From: Bidens hawaiensis | Lineage: Eukaryota > Streptophyta > Magnoliopsida > Asterales > Asteraceae | DNA: 64,000 nt | Direction: 5' to 3' | Assembly: GCA_021521415.1 (NCBI GenBank) | Contig: JAIQDT010003763.1 | Span: 124,001 to 188,000, forward strand | In this document: positions 36,344 through 48,105 of the stretch, in pieces | Layout of the letters: the number at the start of each line of letters is the position of its first letter | How positions within the stretch are numbered: position 1 is the first letter of the stretch | Made by a program: the position numbers and the translations under genes | Notes under the pieces: model-generated | The model's input: the letters and a program-made list of their open reading frames with translations, nothing else | Databases searched by the model: none | What the model was told of the DNA's origin: nothing

Positions 36344-38245
36344 ACCGGTAGAGTGCAAGTTTGACAAATTTACATCAATATCTGCAAGAGGGTTCTTCCA
36401 TCCAGAGGTCGCTGTACTATGTGAGTACGAGGTGCTGGCGACATATTCATTTGAAATGGCATCGGGAAATAGTGTGCTCCCGAAAATCTAACGAATAGGA
36501 CTCTCCCCCTCAACTGTTGTAGCATTTTCAGCCGAATTTTGTGAGTATTCAGTTTCTGGAACTTCTTTTGGCTGAGTGACAGACGCGGGTGAGTTGTCAT
36601 TAAGTGGTTCTGTGAGATCATCATCCAGAAGTGGAGAGATGTGAGACACTACATGTGAGTCAACTTTCTCAGCATCCATTACAGCACCACCTGAAGATTC
36701 TGTGTTGATGACCGGAGACACATTGAACGGTTTGAAGAGTTCATTATAATCGAATAACCAGTCCGGACCAACACGAGCATCAGTCTCGTATTCTTCCAGC
36801 CAACGAACATCATAGGACTCTAGAATTTGCTTGGTTGACTTATTGTAGACCCTGTAGGCTATATGGTCTGCATGACCAACAAAGTAACAATCATCAGCTT
36901 TTTCCCCAAATTTCGGAGTAGACTCGAGATCAGTAGAGTGCATGGAAACCAAATGCTCTGAAATGTGCAACAGTAGGTTTATAACCATAGACAATCTCAT
37001 ATGGAGTTTTCATTTGTGATTTGTTGATTATCACCCGATTCTGAACATAACAGGCCGTATTAATAGCTTCTGCCCAAAAGAACAATGGTGGCTTAGAATC
37101 ACACAACATAGTCCTTGCCGCTTCGATAAGAGTTCTGTTTCTCCTTTCAGCCACACCATGCTGTTGTGGTGTCTGTTCTGAACTGTACTGACAGACCACC
37201 CCTTTTTCTAAACATAAATAATTCAATGATGCATTCTTGAATTCCGTATCATTATCACAACGTATTCCCTTCAGCCTCAAATTCAGTTGGTTCTCCATAA
37301 GCACTACAAACTTCTTGTTCAAATCTGCAGTTTCACTCTTATTTGACAAGAAAAACACCCAAGTAAAACGTGAGTAGTCATTAGTAATAAAAAGACAATA
37401 AGAGCTGCGAGAGAGACTCATGACATGAATCGGACCAAAAAGATCCATATGTAGCAAGATGATGAAATGGTGTTAATTAAATTTAGCTTATGAGTTTTTC
37501 GATGATGTTTACCCAAAGCACAGGCCACACATTTTTCAATAGTCACAAAATCTTTAATAGGTAGACCTCATACCAAATCATTTTTAGCAAGACGATTCAA
37601 GTTTTTAGTATTGGCATGACCAAGACGATGATGCAATAGCAAGACGATTCACATAAGTATTATCTTTTCGTTGTGATCGAACAAGAATCCAGTCTTCTGG
37701 TATACTTATACCGGGTTTCAAAATCAACTACTCCTTCATATTAAAATGAGTTGAAAATTCTTTATCACAGATTTGTGACACGCTTAACAAACTGTGCTTC
37801 AATTCTGGAACAAAATTAACATTTTCGAATTTTAGAACACCGTTACTTACAATACCTTTCTGTGTAATCTTCCCTTTCTCTCCTTCAGCAAAGGACACAT
37901 ATCCACCATTAAATGTTTGAATGTCGTGCAGTTGGGAAATGTCTCCTGTCATGTGCCTGGAACAGCCACTATCAACATACCAAGGTCTGATGATATTCCT
38001 TCATAGATGTCCCTGCACAAAGCGCGAGATTAATTAGACTTTGGTACCCAGTCCATAGTTACACTGGGTGACCCTGACTCATCTAAAGTTGTCATGGGTT
38101 GCCATGACATATCCTTTTGATCATCAAACATTTGGTTTGTAGACTCTTTTAACGGAGATTTAGGCAACCATTTATGTCTACCATTGTAATATTTGGCATT
38201 ATATGTACGAATGGTTGACTTCATCTCCAGTGTTTTTGGATTGGA
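36344..38245 (-). pseudogene. Copia C protease-integrase region (broken)
   Basis: Reading leftwards: 38224-38030 is a gag-protease linker, and 37952-37728 follows the protease active-site region (the minus-strand frame just upstream encodes a DSGCSRHMTGD-type motif). Degenerate GAG-pre-integrase follows. 37457-36930 is the integrase core (LHMDLFGPIHVMSLS, NDYSRFTWVFFLS, RCDNDTEFKN, HGVAERRNRTLIEAART, FWAEAINTACYVQNR). 37000-36488 is the post-core domain. Several shifts and stops separate the pieces. In RCDNDTEFKN a DNGTEFKN-type Gly has become Asp. Confidence 0.85.
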
Positions 38246-39362
38246 AGTATAAGGAAGATTGGAATCTTCTCAACCTCCTCAAAAATAGCTAAGTATAGAA
38301 CCGAGCACACTTGGACATCTGAGCAGGGTGTTACTTGTCCTAGCAAGGTATTTTGCCTCTCGGGCAGGATTATCTTCTAGAAGTCTTCTTTAGTGTATAT
38401 CCGAGCAGGGTTCACTATGTCTAGAAAGATTGTTCTTCATCGCCAAGCAAGGTTTGCTTCCGAGTAAGCTCTTGGCTAACCAAGCTTTTGAAGCCAAGTA
38501 CTTGGAAGATCTAGCAAGGTATTCAATAATAAAACAGTGGTCCGATCATGCTTGATAAAAGTTGATAAGAATTATCCTAAGGACTTATCGGGCAAGGTTC
38601 AACTCCGAGCAAGCTACAGTGTCACCAGCACACCTTGCTTTGCTAATAATTTATTCTCTAGCAGAGTTGAAAGGACCTTTGAAGAACAAGTTTGCTCGTA
38701 GGACCATATCGAGCAAAGTTTGCTATGGTCAAGAAGATTGAAGTCTGCTAGGTGAGTATTTTCTTAGGAAAATACTCTAAGTAAAGTCTACCCGGAGAAC
38801 TTCTCCCGAGCACACTTCAAGGTTACCAGGTCTACTCGTAAAGGAAAAAAAGGCACAAAGCCTACTCGGAGAAGACAAATATCACGAAGTCTACCCGGAA
38901 GACCAGTTTTTACACTTAGTATAGTTTTGAATATGTAATTTGATTATGTACCAATCATTAGGGTTTCTAGAAGGAATGACAGCTGTCCAGTGGTGGCAGA
39001 CCTATAAATAGAATAATTTAGGGCACACCTCCACACACCAGACAAGGAACGGACAGATTCGCCACTTTAAAATTTTCAGACCTAATCGAATATTCCTGAT
39101 TAAGTGTGACGACCGTCCTAGGTTATTACTGAAAAATACATTCCTTACAAGAAACTCTAATAGATTTACATTTGTATGAATCATTTCTATAAATGGATAT
39201 CTTTTGAGTTATTGTTTGTGTCTGTTACATTTATTAACCTCTTAAGCAACAAACTTGTTTGTTTCTGATTCCGCCGTTAACAAACAGATGTCTTACCCAT
39301 ATTAGCAACCGTCATTAACCTTCTTGTCGACACATTTAATGTTTGGGTTATGACTTGATTGT
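38246..39362 (+). repeat. Older family-A LTR fragment in Copia C gag
   Basis: Aligns with 35195-36310 but is much more diverged and lacks both terminal ends. It keeps the motif-rich part (CCGAGCA, GGGCAAGGTTC), the TATA context (GACCTATAAATAG at about 38999-39011) and the GTTAACAAACAGATGTCTT region. Its divergence makes it an older insertion than 35142-36343. Confidence 0.8.
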
Positions 39363-40623
39363 GAGTGTGAGCGATATATACGTTATTCCAATTGTAACAT
39401 CTCAGAGTGTCCTTGTTAAAGCACACTTTCTGATTATTAGGCACATTCCAATTGTTTCTGCTCTTCGTCATAGTGAATTTCTTGGACCGAAATACTGCCA
39501 TGGCGATTTGCCAAGAGATATCCATTTTTTCAACATCGTCAGGATGGATCTGATCGAGCTCAACAGCAACTACAGGTTAGACCAAATCTCCAACTAGAAA
39601 TGCATTACAACAGTTCATGAATCCTGTCATTAGAGCTATGTTCTCCTAAGTCTCTTTCAGAATGGAAGGAATCTGACTGGAGTTCTGACCATAAGCAACA
39701 CCAGAAGATGAAGATTGAGCAGACTTAGTAAAGAATACTGGATCTGGTTGAGGTGGAATGTAATATTATTGTCCTTAAGTGGATTTGAACATTTGAAAGT
39801 TTCCTTGAGGTGGATGTTGCTGAGTGGTATTGAACATTGAGAAACTGTCTTGAGAAATGAGGGCATTGTTGGAAGCAACGTTGTACCCAGCTGCACTGTA
39901 GGAGTTTGCATGAGTTATTGCACATTGCTTGTCATCCATATCACATGCCTTGATAGTAGCCATCATCTCAGAGATATACATTCTGTTGAGATCTTTAGTC
40001 TTCTTGATAACAACAACATTCATATCCCAACTCTTTGGCAAAGAGTTCACCAGCTTGTTGTTTATCTTAGAGGTTTCTAGATAAATGCTTGCGGATCTCA
40101 TTTCAGTCACAAAGGCTATGAACATTTGGATTTGAGTTTCCAACGACTCTCCCAGAACATGGTTAAACATATTGAACTTTTGTCACAGCAAGTCTTGGCG
40201 ACTCCTTTTCATGTCTTCATTTCCTTCATACACCTCAATCAACGCCTCTCATAATTCCTTAGCAGATTGTAGTTCTCTAAAACCAAGGGCAATCTCAGGT
40301 GAGAGTGCCATGGTCAAAGTTGAAAGTGCGTTTTCATCCTCCTCAACTATAGAAAAATCATCATCATCATACAAAGCAACGGGCTTCACAATAATTTCAA
40401 TTGAATTAGCACGATGATAAGTAATTCTTTGAGGTCCCCTGACAATACTTATCCAAACTTTGGCATCCTTCATCTTAACGTATTTCTCAAAACGAAACTT
40501 CCATTCACTAAACCCCTCATGGGACAAGAGATGGGGTATACGAGTGGTGGTCCCCATTATTGAGTCCAGTCCTTGATAAAGTGAAGTGTTGGTTAAACCA
40601 TTTCCATTAGTTAACTGTTCCAT
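39363..40623 (-). pseudogene. Copia C gag (broken)
   Basis: Starts at 40623 (MEQLTNGNGLTNTS). 40623-40249 contains the start of the gag domain (LLSHEGFSEWKFRFEKYVKM). 40170-39775 continues in another frame (NKLVNSLPKSWDMNVVVIKK). 39525-39277 holds the remains of the zinc-knuckle region (RCYNWNNV, one Cys lost) before it runs into the LTR fragment at 39362. At least three frame changes and a lost knuckle make it non-functional. Confidence 0.82.
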
Positions 40624-41137
40624 GTTAATTAAGTTAGTTCACGAGTAATTTAAGTCCAGAAAGTTTTAGAGTCCAAAACACAAACCCCAAATCAAGTAGA
40701 TCAGGCCCAAAAGTGGTTACAGTTGTGTTAACCGAGAAACAATGTTGACCGAGAACCAAAACAATTGACAAAGAACCACAGATTGTTGACCGAGAACTTT
40801 CTTCTTTGACCGAGAACTAGATTAACTGAAAACAACTACCGACAACTACAGTAGTTGGCCGAGAACTCAAATCTTTGACCGAGAACTCAGGTCGTTGACC
40901 GAGAACTCAACAATTTAGCATAGAACACTGTTTTTAAGCTGAAAACCAATCTTAATTGTAACTAACTTCCGAGAAAACTGGGATTTGATTTTTTTCCAAA
41001 CCAAAAACCAATCTTTTACCAAAAAACAAACCCTTTACCTCTTCGATCAACTATTCACCGGAAAAACTAACACCACTACCAAGAAACAAAATTCTTGAAT
41101 CCTTGATATCATAATAACGAGCCTGCATAGGTCTAAG
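40624..41137 (-). other. Copia C leader with clustered TTGACCGAGAAC motifs
   Basis: The leader between PBS and gag holds about eight copies of (T)TGACCGAGAAC between 40728 and 40912, mostly in one orientation. TTGACC is the core of the W-box bound by WRKY factors (established knowledge), and CCGAGAAC is the octamer also found upstream of the dORF and in the leader of Copia B. No ORF. Confidence 0.6.
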
Positions 41138-41149
41138 GCTCTGATACCA
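41138..41149 (-). other. Copia C primer-binding site
   Basis: The minus strand reads TGGTATCAGAGC, initiator-Met type, two bases from the LTR end. Confidence 0.92.
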
Positions 41150-41151
41150 AT

Positions 41152-41550
41152 TGTAAGTCCAAAACGGATCTTTCAATCATGATATCAACGAATCCAAATA
41201 TTGGTGTGGAGATCCAACACTAGATGATTAAAGAACAAAGAACACAAATATGTAGAACACAAGGAATTGCTTCAAAACACACGTTATATTAAACGTCGGG
41301 TGCTTAAGCACTATGATCTCGTCCAAGAAACCTTAGACAGCCACAATACCCACTGAATGAACAACCAACAACCCTATACAATATGATCTATATATATGGT
41401 ACCCAACATACTAGCCCAACATAGCCCAAAGCCCACCAAGATCCATTGGGATCTCGGTTTACATAGGCAACCCAAAAACAAAACAAACTAAGTACAAACC
41501 ATCTAAACTAGGCCAAACAATCTCCCCATTGGTTTGTAGCTTGGTTCTCA
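41152..41550 (-). repeat. Copia C 5' LTR with 31-bp outer extension containing a polypurine tract
   Basis: The core LTR is 41152-41519, homologous to 28144-28516. The bases 41520-41550 repeat the sequence found just inside the 3' LTR (28517-28547): on the minus strand GAGAACCAAGCTACAAACCA followed by ATGGGGAGAT and the LTR start. The match stops at 41552, after which the sequence is T2. The 5' LTR should not normally have this tract on its outer side. Confidence 0.78.
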
Positions 41551-43508
41551 GTGAATTTTAATAAAGCAAAGAAATTTTAAGACGACTTTTAAACGTAAAG
41601 ATATAAGTATTTAAAGTTTAAGAAGGGCTAGCTTATAAATATTTAAGGTTAGTGAAGGTAAAGAAATAAGACAGAAGTAGGCTTCAATAAACAATCTATT
41701 TAATCCAAAAAAACTTTATTTATTAGGTAAAAGATAAATAATCCAAATACGGAAACAATCCAAAGCCATAAAGAGGCGTTACAATACGTAAAGAAAAAAA
41801 CAAAATAAATTAAGATAGGTAAAGGGAACATCAAGGGTCTTCATTATCGTTGAGTAGATTAATTGACGTGACTTGAGGCACCATGAGGAATTGCAGGAGT
41901 AGGAGCAATTGAGGTAAATTGAATAACGTGAGCTTGAACAATTTGCAAGAAGGTTGTTTGGTAGAAATATGTCTAGTAAACTTGAGCTTGTGGTTGCGAG
42001 GTTTGGTAGTATTGGGCTAAGTAAGGTTGACCTTGATTGATGGGAGGAGATTGAGGGACATGAGTTTTATGGGTTTGAACCTGGTAAGCATGGGTCATGT
42101 AATATGGTGTAGTCGTAGATTGGGCTTTATGAGCTTGGGTAAGTTGAGGGCACACATTATGGAGGTGATTTAGGTTTCCACAATGGTAGCAAGCACGGGT
42201 ATTAGGAACACCGTGTTGAGCAAAAGGGGTAGGTTGTTGAGGAACATCTTGTGCAGTAGGTAGGACACGGAAGGTGTTAGCAAGATGGCCATAACGGTTA
42301 CATTGGATGCAGTGACGGCATAGGGATTTAACTGAGTGATGATGATTACAAATGGAACATGACGGAAAAGGACAGAGGTAAGGTTTCTTGTTTGAGGACT
42401 TACGGGTGGGTAGGATTTGTTGCAGCAAGGTTCTTACGTTTCTTGTTGTGAGGATGAGTGGAGGTAGATGGTTTGTAGTCACTAGCAGAGGAAGTAGTGG
42501 GAAAAGTTGAATCGGTTGCATGGAGGTTTTGAATTTGAGTTACTATCCTAGGGATCGTAGCAATTAACTCTTTTGCTTACAAGCAGCTATACGGTGGTGT
42601 TGAGAACCAGACGATTGATGTCGAGGATGACGGTGGTTTCTTAGATGAGACATTCTACGAGGATCAAAACTAAAGATTTATAAGATGAAGGATGAGTTGA
42701 GGAAAACATAAAAATAGTGAAATGTTTAACTATGTAGATAACTTATAATAACGTTGTGTTAAGAAGTAAGGGGAATTGCGTCATGAGGATTAAAAGTAAA
42801 GGTTTATAAGATGAGAGGGGTACATTGCGTAAATAGTTATTAAATGATGTAGTCAATAAGATTAATGTGTGATGACTACATGAGGAGTTAAGTCAGTTTA
42901 AAATTTGGAGTTGATTAAGTTTACCATAAACTAACGAAATATAAATTGTGGATGTTGGCCTCCCATGAGCTTTCCATGACAATTTGAATGGCCCAACGAA
43001 CCTACGAATAAAAACAACTGATTTGGACAACCCATGAGCGCTACATGGCAATTTGATTGTCCCAACTAATTAACGAATTAACAATTCAATGAAGTTTGTC
43101 AGCCCAATGAGTGTTTTATGGCGTTTTAACCGACCAAAATAAATAACGAACTATCGGAGTATCTTGTGTATCACCACGTTGATTACTCCAACAAAAATAC
43201 GACAACAAGTTAAGAAATGGATAGTAGGAGTGCCCATGGGTTCCATGGATTTATCACCCAACTAACCATTTAAATAACGGAACACAATAATCGGGAAAAC
43301 CGAGTTTAGCCACGTATCACCGTGAATTCGGTTTAGGGATGCAACCACTAACGTGGTTACGCTTGACATCTTTGGGTATCGGTCATTTGGAATTTATCGG
43401 TCTCGTTTGGGTCCATAGGGTTGAGTAGTGTGGTCAGGTTATCACCCAGGTAAGGAATAGCGTCTTACCTTTGGTTCTTGGAACCAGTTGCTAGTGCCCA
43501 ACTCCAAC
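41551..43508 (-). other. T2 internal region (gag remnant plus long leader)
   Basis: Between Copia C and a Copia B LTR fragment lies the 5' internal part of Gypsy T2. It holds a gag remnant (41973-42652) and about 850 bp of non-coding leader. In the leader, 42950-43270 contains loosely repeated boxes of the form CCATGAG..T.CATGGCAATTTGAATGGCCCAAC, spaced 60-90 bases. No pol sequence is present, either here or on the other side of Copia C. Confidence 0.55.
41973..42652 (-). pseudogene. T2 gag remnant with Cys/His motifs only
   Basis: ORF 42521-41973 (182 aa) holds a CX2CX2HH...CX2CX3GH motif (CSICNHHHS, CIQCNRYGHLA, with the last Cys replaced by Phe) and a CCHC-like ACYHCGNLNHLHNVCP, then a Gln/Pro/Tyr-rich tail. 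The arrangement matches the zinc region of the T1 gag. Upstream, the same protein starts in another frame near 42652 (MSHLRNHRHPRHQSS) and reaches the zinc region after only about 80 residues, so the capsid domain is missing. No protease, RT or integrase follows. Confidence 0.65.
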
Positions 43509-43801
43509 AACCTAGGTGTTTGTTGGAGCTCGTTGAGTGTACAAGCTTGAGGATTTCTCTATTGAAGTCTGGCCATTCATTCTCATTCATCCCTTTCATT
43601 TTCTGAACTTGAAGGTATGTTCTTGAGACACCCTATGGTTGTGTTTTGATAGCATGTATATTGTATATGGATCCTGGTTTGGGTTTATACATAAACGGGT
43701 TTATATGTTTGGTAATAACAAGATTTAAAACTTATATTTCCGCTGCGTTTTCCTTAATAATTGGTTATTTTGGACTTTGATAATCTTGCTAAAACCCAAC
43801 A
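43509..43801 (+). repeat. 3' fragment of a Copia B-family LTR, plus orientation
   Basis: Aligns with the reverse complement of 26039-26340, including GGTGTTTGTTGGA, TACAAGCTTGAGG, ACACCCTATGGTTGT, ATATTTCCGCT(G/A)CGTTTT and the end GATAATCTTG...AACCCAACA. Its left part is missing. It abuts the T2 LTR exactly at the point where the T2 LTR similarity begins, so it replaced or invaded the inner end of that LTR. Confidence 0.75.
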
Positions 43802-44257
43802 AATTAGGCAATGTAGATCTGGTATGATTTTTTTAACATAATCGAGAGTCGGTTAGGCTGATCTTGGAAAGTATATTACGTCCCATGATTCAATTTCCAT
43901 AATTTCCGCGAATATTGAGGTCCAAGTAATCTCCTATTGCAATCAGGTTGTGAAGAAATGTGTTTGGATTTGGTTTCAGAAATGGGTACCAGATTTTTCA
44001 AACGGGTTATTTTATAAACTTTCACTTTAGACCCCAAGGTTTGTGGGTGGAATTAGTAAAGATTAGTATTTTATGTTTGGGTGGTTTCTGCCAAAGCATA
44101 AAAGATATAATTATAAATAGATAAATAATAATTTTAGAAATAACAAATATTAATAATTAAGAAATTTAAACTAGATAAACGCAATATATTTAATAAAATA
44201 ACCCGAACATTGAACCGAGTCGGGTATTTGTAAGTTCGAAAAACCCGAATTATTACA
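43802..44257 (-). repeat. Gypsy T2 5' LTR, truncated at its inner end
   Basis: Direct repeat of 27506-27957, with several substitutions. It ends in CGAATTATTACA, and the next bases (AATGG) belong to the neighbouring inverted-repeat element. The PBS is missing because of the Copia B LTR fragment. Confidence 0.75.
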
Positions 44258-44265
44258 AATGGTCC

Positions 44266-45135
44266 CTGTTAAGACAACATTCGCTATTATGAATAGCCCC
44301 ATTCGTTATGATGAGTGTATAACGAATGACTAAGGCCATTCATGCTTTCCTTGAGACGAGTGAAAGTCTCATTCGTTACAGGAGCATCTATAACGAATGG
44401 CGTCATTCCCTGTCTCCTCTTGACGAATGTAAGGATAACGAATGTCATTCGTTACTTTTGCATGACGAATGAAAGGTCCATTCGTTATAAAGATACGCAA
44501 ATGTATCTTATTCGCTATGTCTACCAAACGAATTACTAGCTATTCTTTCAACATAACAAATAGATATATGGAATTATTTATTCGTTGACTACTTGGTCAA
44601 AGTCAAAAGTGTCAAGAACACTAAACAGTAAACTGAACTAGATTTGCGATTAACCATCAAATCTTGATGAAATAACACAAATTTGGTGTCATTGGACTCG
44701 TAATCATAGCGCTAACAAACCCTAATCATCCAAACATCCAAACATTCCATTTTAGAGGGTGCGATTTGTTCATTTATAAACCCGGTTATTCGTTTGACAA
44801 ATCAACCTATCAATCGTTAGCGGATTTCATTGGGAATTATTGCGTTTGATTAATCTTTATCATATCTACAGATCTAGGGGTTCTAAACGAGCCAAACGAC
44901 TTTTTCATTATAAAACGTACCGTTAAACAAATCAGTTTACGAACACGATCTATTCTTGATGTTGGTTTGGTTCATCGCAACGTTCTAGCACCAACGGGTT
45001 CGGGTCTTTTCCTCCGGATCTTGGCTCGGGAGATAGAATGGTGTTTGTGTGTTTTAGAAGGTGTAGGTTATGGTGTAGAGATGAATAAAAATGGAAAGGA
45101 TTAGGGTTTAAGGAGTATTTATACTCCCTTAAGCC
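44266..45135 (+). repeat. Left terminal inverted repeat with ATTCGTTA array
   Basis: The first 280 bp carries about twelve ATTCGTTA/TAACGAAT boxes, some fused as palindromes, followed by a region conserved with the right repeat. The inner end includes a TATTTATACTCCC stretch that could be a promoter reading either way. Subterminal repeats in DNA transposons often bind transposase. That function is inferred. Confidence 0.75.
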
Positions 45136-46913
45136 CATGGACCTAAGGCCCATTACCAATCCTTATTCCATCTTTTAAATGTCCAATCCCAACCTCTTAT
45201 AATTTATTTAGCTAAACTAATACACGACACGTTAATAACAAACAAACTTTTCTTGATTCAGTCGTGCACAACATGCTGAAAAGGGATTTATTTCGTTATA
45301 TTTTGTTGTTTGTGATTAGAGTTTTAAATTAGTGTTTTCTGTTCAATTTTCAAACACGTGTGAGGAAAACAAAGTTTTTTCTTATTTTTTTCTATTAAGT
45401 TTGTACTGGTATATATTGTTCACTAATTATTGAACATCTGACCTATATATGCATGTAAGTGTTGGTAATGAACAAAATAGCAAATGAGTTCAAAGTTTAA
45501 CCAATTGTCCATGAAGAACATTATTCAAGATGGCATAACAACGACTGCATATGCATCATCAATCAAAGTTTCTCTGTTTGCAAAGAAGTCTGAGTTGGAT
45601 AATATATCAATCTGCTAATTCAAATTTGTTTATGCTTCTGATTATAATAGGCTTTGAGCTTGGGACAAGATTCAAATTCTTATGGGTTAAAGATGCCATG
45701 TGTGCCCACGCTCTGATATTTTGCATAAAGTGGTGGAAGGACTGGCAAACCAGGTAATTTCTCACGTTTTATCGCGTGACCCATTTGTGATTTGTGATAC
45801 CTGCAAAGCTACTATATAAATTGAGTTAACTCATTGACTTGATATGTGTTTCGGGTCAGTGGTAACAGAGGATGTCATCGATTTATAACTTTTTTTGTAC
45901 GCGCTTAATGTCATGTCATATATGTTAGCTTCAGATTTCCGGAGAAAATTGGTAGAAACATGTCAAAATTTTCTATGAATAGAGTTCCTTTCTTTAAAAT
46001 AATTTCACCTACTAAAAAAATTTTAGTTACATTTGCTGGTTTCAACATTGTTTGGTAATAAAGTAAAATAATAATGTAACATGTTTACCCACCCATGTCT
46101 GTCTTTATTAATATGTGTATCAGTGTGAATATATATTGATGTTGTGTCATTCATGCCATGTTGCTGCTATTAGATAAAGTAGTAAAACAAACTACTAGGT
46201 TTTCTGGTAGCATAATTGTTTGGGTTCTTAATATTTTGTTTGTTTTATGTAACGACTTTAGACTTAGGTTTGAACTTTACTTCTACTGTATCCTGCAATT
46301 CAGAATAGCTGTCAAACGAACATACTACAACTCATTGGTGAAGAGTTTAGGCATTTAAACAACCTATGACTTTAGACTTAAATATAAACTTTACTTCTAT
46401 TGGTGATGATACCTAAAAACACACTAAAATAACCATTAACTTCAATACTATTGTACCATTATCTTTAACTATTGTTTCTCACCCTACACATATATCTACC
46501 AATGCTACATACATGGGATGTTGAAGACATTGGGCATTTAAACAAGCTCCAAGAATTAACATCTTTTCTAAAGTCAAAGCTACTCTTTTTGTCAGGCCAA
46601 CACTACGCACTTGAAAGAAAAAGTATACATTATTGTATTAAAATTGCAGCTTTCTTTGTAACCATTACCTACTAAATGTAGCAGGTCATTCCCTACTATG
46701 TTGGTGTTTCAGCCTATTTCAAAATAACCAAAACACAACAGCCGCACAACATATGTTTTGTAACTAAGCGAAAGACATGTGTAGCTTACAAAGCAGCTTT
46801 GGTTAAGTAGTAGTTCTAAACATTTGTGTATTTTGGTTATTTGTCCTAATCATCGCCAGCTTACATGTCACCTACTTGCTGCTCCGTTAAGATGTGTATG
46901 GATAGTTCATGCT

Positions 46914-46942
46914 CCGCCGCAACGCGACGGGCAACCACTAGT
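46914..46942 (+). repeat. Possible Helitron 3' end
   Basis: CCGCCGCAACGCGACGG, a GC-rich imperfect hairpin, followed by GCAACCACTAGT and then T. Helitrons end in CTRRT about ten bases after a hairpin and insert between A and T. No matching 5' TC end was located. Confidence 0.35.
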
Positions 46943-47368
46943 TTGCATTATGCGAAACCGGATATACCTATATATTTTTTAATATAATGTTCTAAGTTAG
47001 TGTCAATAGTCAATTCATTGTAAAATGGTTTTTCTCCTTTATTTAACCGACATGAAGCTCAATAATAGAACCACTGAACCAAATATGTTTTTATTTATGA
47101 ATTAAATGTGAATGTGAAGGATTAGTACAATCATCATTATTTGTTCGAGAAATGAAGGTGGTGGGTTTATGTGGTTTGTAATTACTTTTCAACTTATTCT
47201 TTTGTTGATAAGAAACAAAGAATAGCATATCATTTTGTAAACTTAACATCCCCAAATGACTACTAATCTTATAATTTATAATACAATCACTTTCATAAAC
47301 ACGTTTAGATCTTATATTACAATGCTTTCATAAACACGCACACTTATAATTTATAATGCTTTTATAAA

Positions 47369-47400
47369 CCCGTGTAACGCCCGGGGTGATAAAACCTAGT
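47369..47400 (+). repeat. Possible Helitron 3' end
   Basis: CCCGTGTAACGCCCGGGG can form a CCCG/CGGG stem and is followed by TGATAAAACCTAGT and then T. Same logic and same caveat as the neighbouring candidate at 46914. Confidence 0.35.
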
Positions 47401-47694
47401 TAGTATAAAGGATGAAACATAAATATTTATATGTTATAAAAGCTTGTATACATAGTTTTAAGACTTGTATATACAAAAAAAAATACATGGCATCCACTCA
47501 TTGTCCTACAAATTAAAATACTAAAAAAAAGGGATGGTAAATATTCGTTGTATATTTTATCAAAAGAAAAAGGTAGGATTGTCCATTTACACAATAACCC
47601 TTTAAACTATATTTCCGTAAAATTCTCTGTCAACAATAAGTGTATGTTAATTTCTACTTTTCCTCCTTTATTTGCAACATAACTTTTAAAAAAA

Positions 47695-47725
47695 ACTAGT
47701 AATTGTACCCCGCGCATTACAGCGG
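47695..47725 (-). repeat. Possible Helitron 3' end, minus strand
   Basis: On the minus strand, CCCGCTGTAATGCGCGGG forms a five-pair stem with an eight-base loop, then GTACAATTACTAGT follows. The opposite orientation to the candidate at 47369 means they are not the two ends of one element. Confidence 0.4.
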
Positions 47726-47983
47726 GCCGATTTGGTACCATATTCTTTTTATATTAGAAAACACTCGTGCCTTGCGGCGGTATTTTCCGTTGGCTCCGTT
47801 TTGCACATCACATCGAAAAGGATCAATACATTTAAATGCAACTCGTTAAAACGTGAATAAAATTAAAGTATGCACATAAGTTGTTTTATCTATCAAAATA
47901 AAACATATAATAAGTTGTCCTTTTTGACTTGTAACTTAATCTTAGCTTGGCGAGTCTTCCCTTCAATTACTGTATAATCTTGT

Positions 47984-48105
47984 AAAGCTCGTATCTTCGG
48001 AACAAAATAAAATGTATGAACACTTAGAAATGCATATATTATGCAAAGCTCGTATCTTCAAAACAAAATAAAATGTATGAACACTTAGAAATGCATAAAA
48101 ACTAT
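47984..48105. repeat. Tandem duplication, two 61-bp units
   Basis: Two adjacent units start AAAGCTCGTATCTTC and continue ACAAAATAAAATGTATG to GAAATGCATA, with only a few differences. No further copies. Confidence 0.85.

Larger units (their letters stand above)
28144..41550 (-). mobile_element. Copia C: SIRE-like element with downstream ORF, interrupted by two family-A LTRs
   Basis: Direct LTRs at 28144-28516 and 41152-41519 are about 370 bp and clearly homologous over their full length. In element order, C has a Met-type PBS, a leader, gag, protease, integrase, RT and RNase H, then a long non-coding segment, a long downstream ORF (dORF), a polypurine tract and the 3' LTR. Family-A LTR sequences interrupt it at 35142-36343 and 38246-39362. 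No matching target duplication is visible at its ends (TAGGA or ATGTA on the left, GTGAA on the right). The flanks may have decayed or been partly deleted. All coding parts have several stops and shifts. Confidence 0.85.

Noticed and set aside
28144..41550. Clean 5-bp target duplication around Copia C
   Set aside because: Left flanks TAGGA or ATGTA and right flanks GTGAA or ATCTC do not match under any boundary I tried, so none is claimed.
45551..45757. 68-codon ORF in the inverted-repeat element as part of a transposase
   Set aside because: No catalytic or zinc motif and no continuation in nearby frames. An exon boundary (CAG/GTAATTT near 45755) is conceivable but unsupported.
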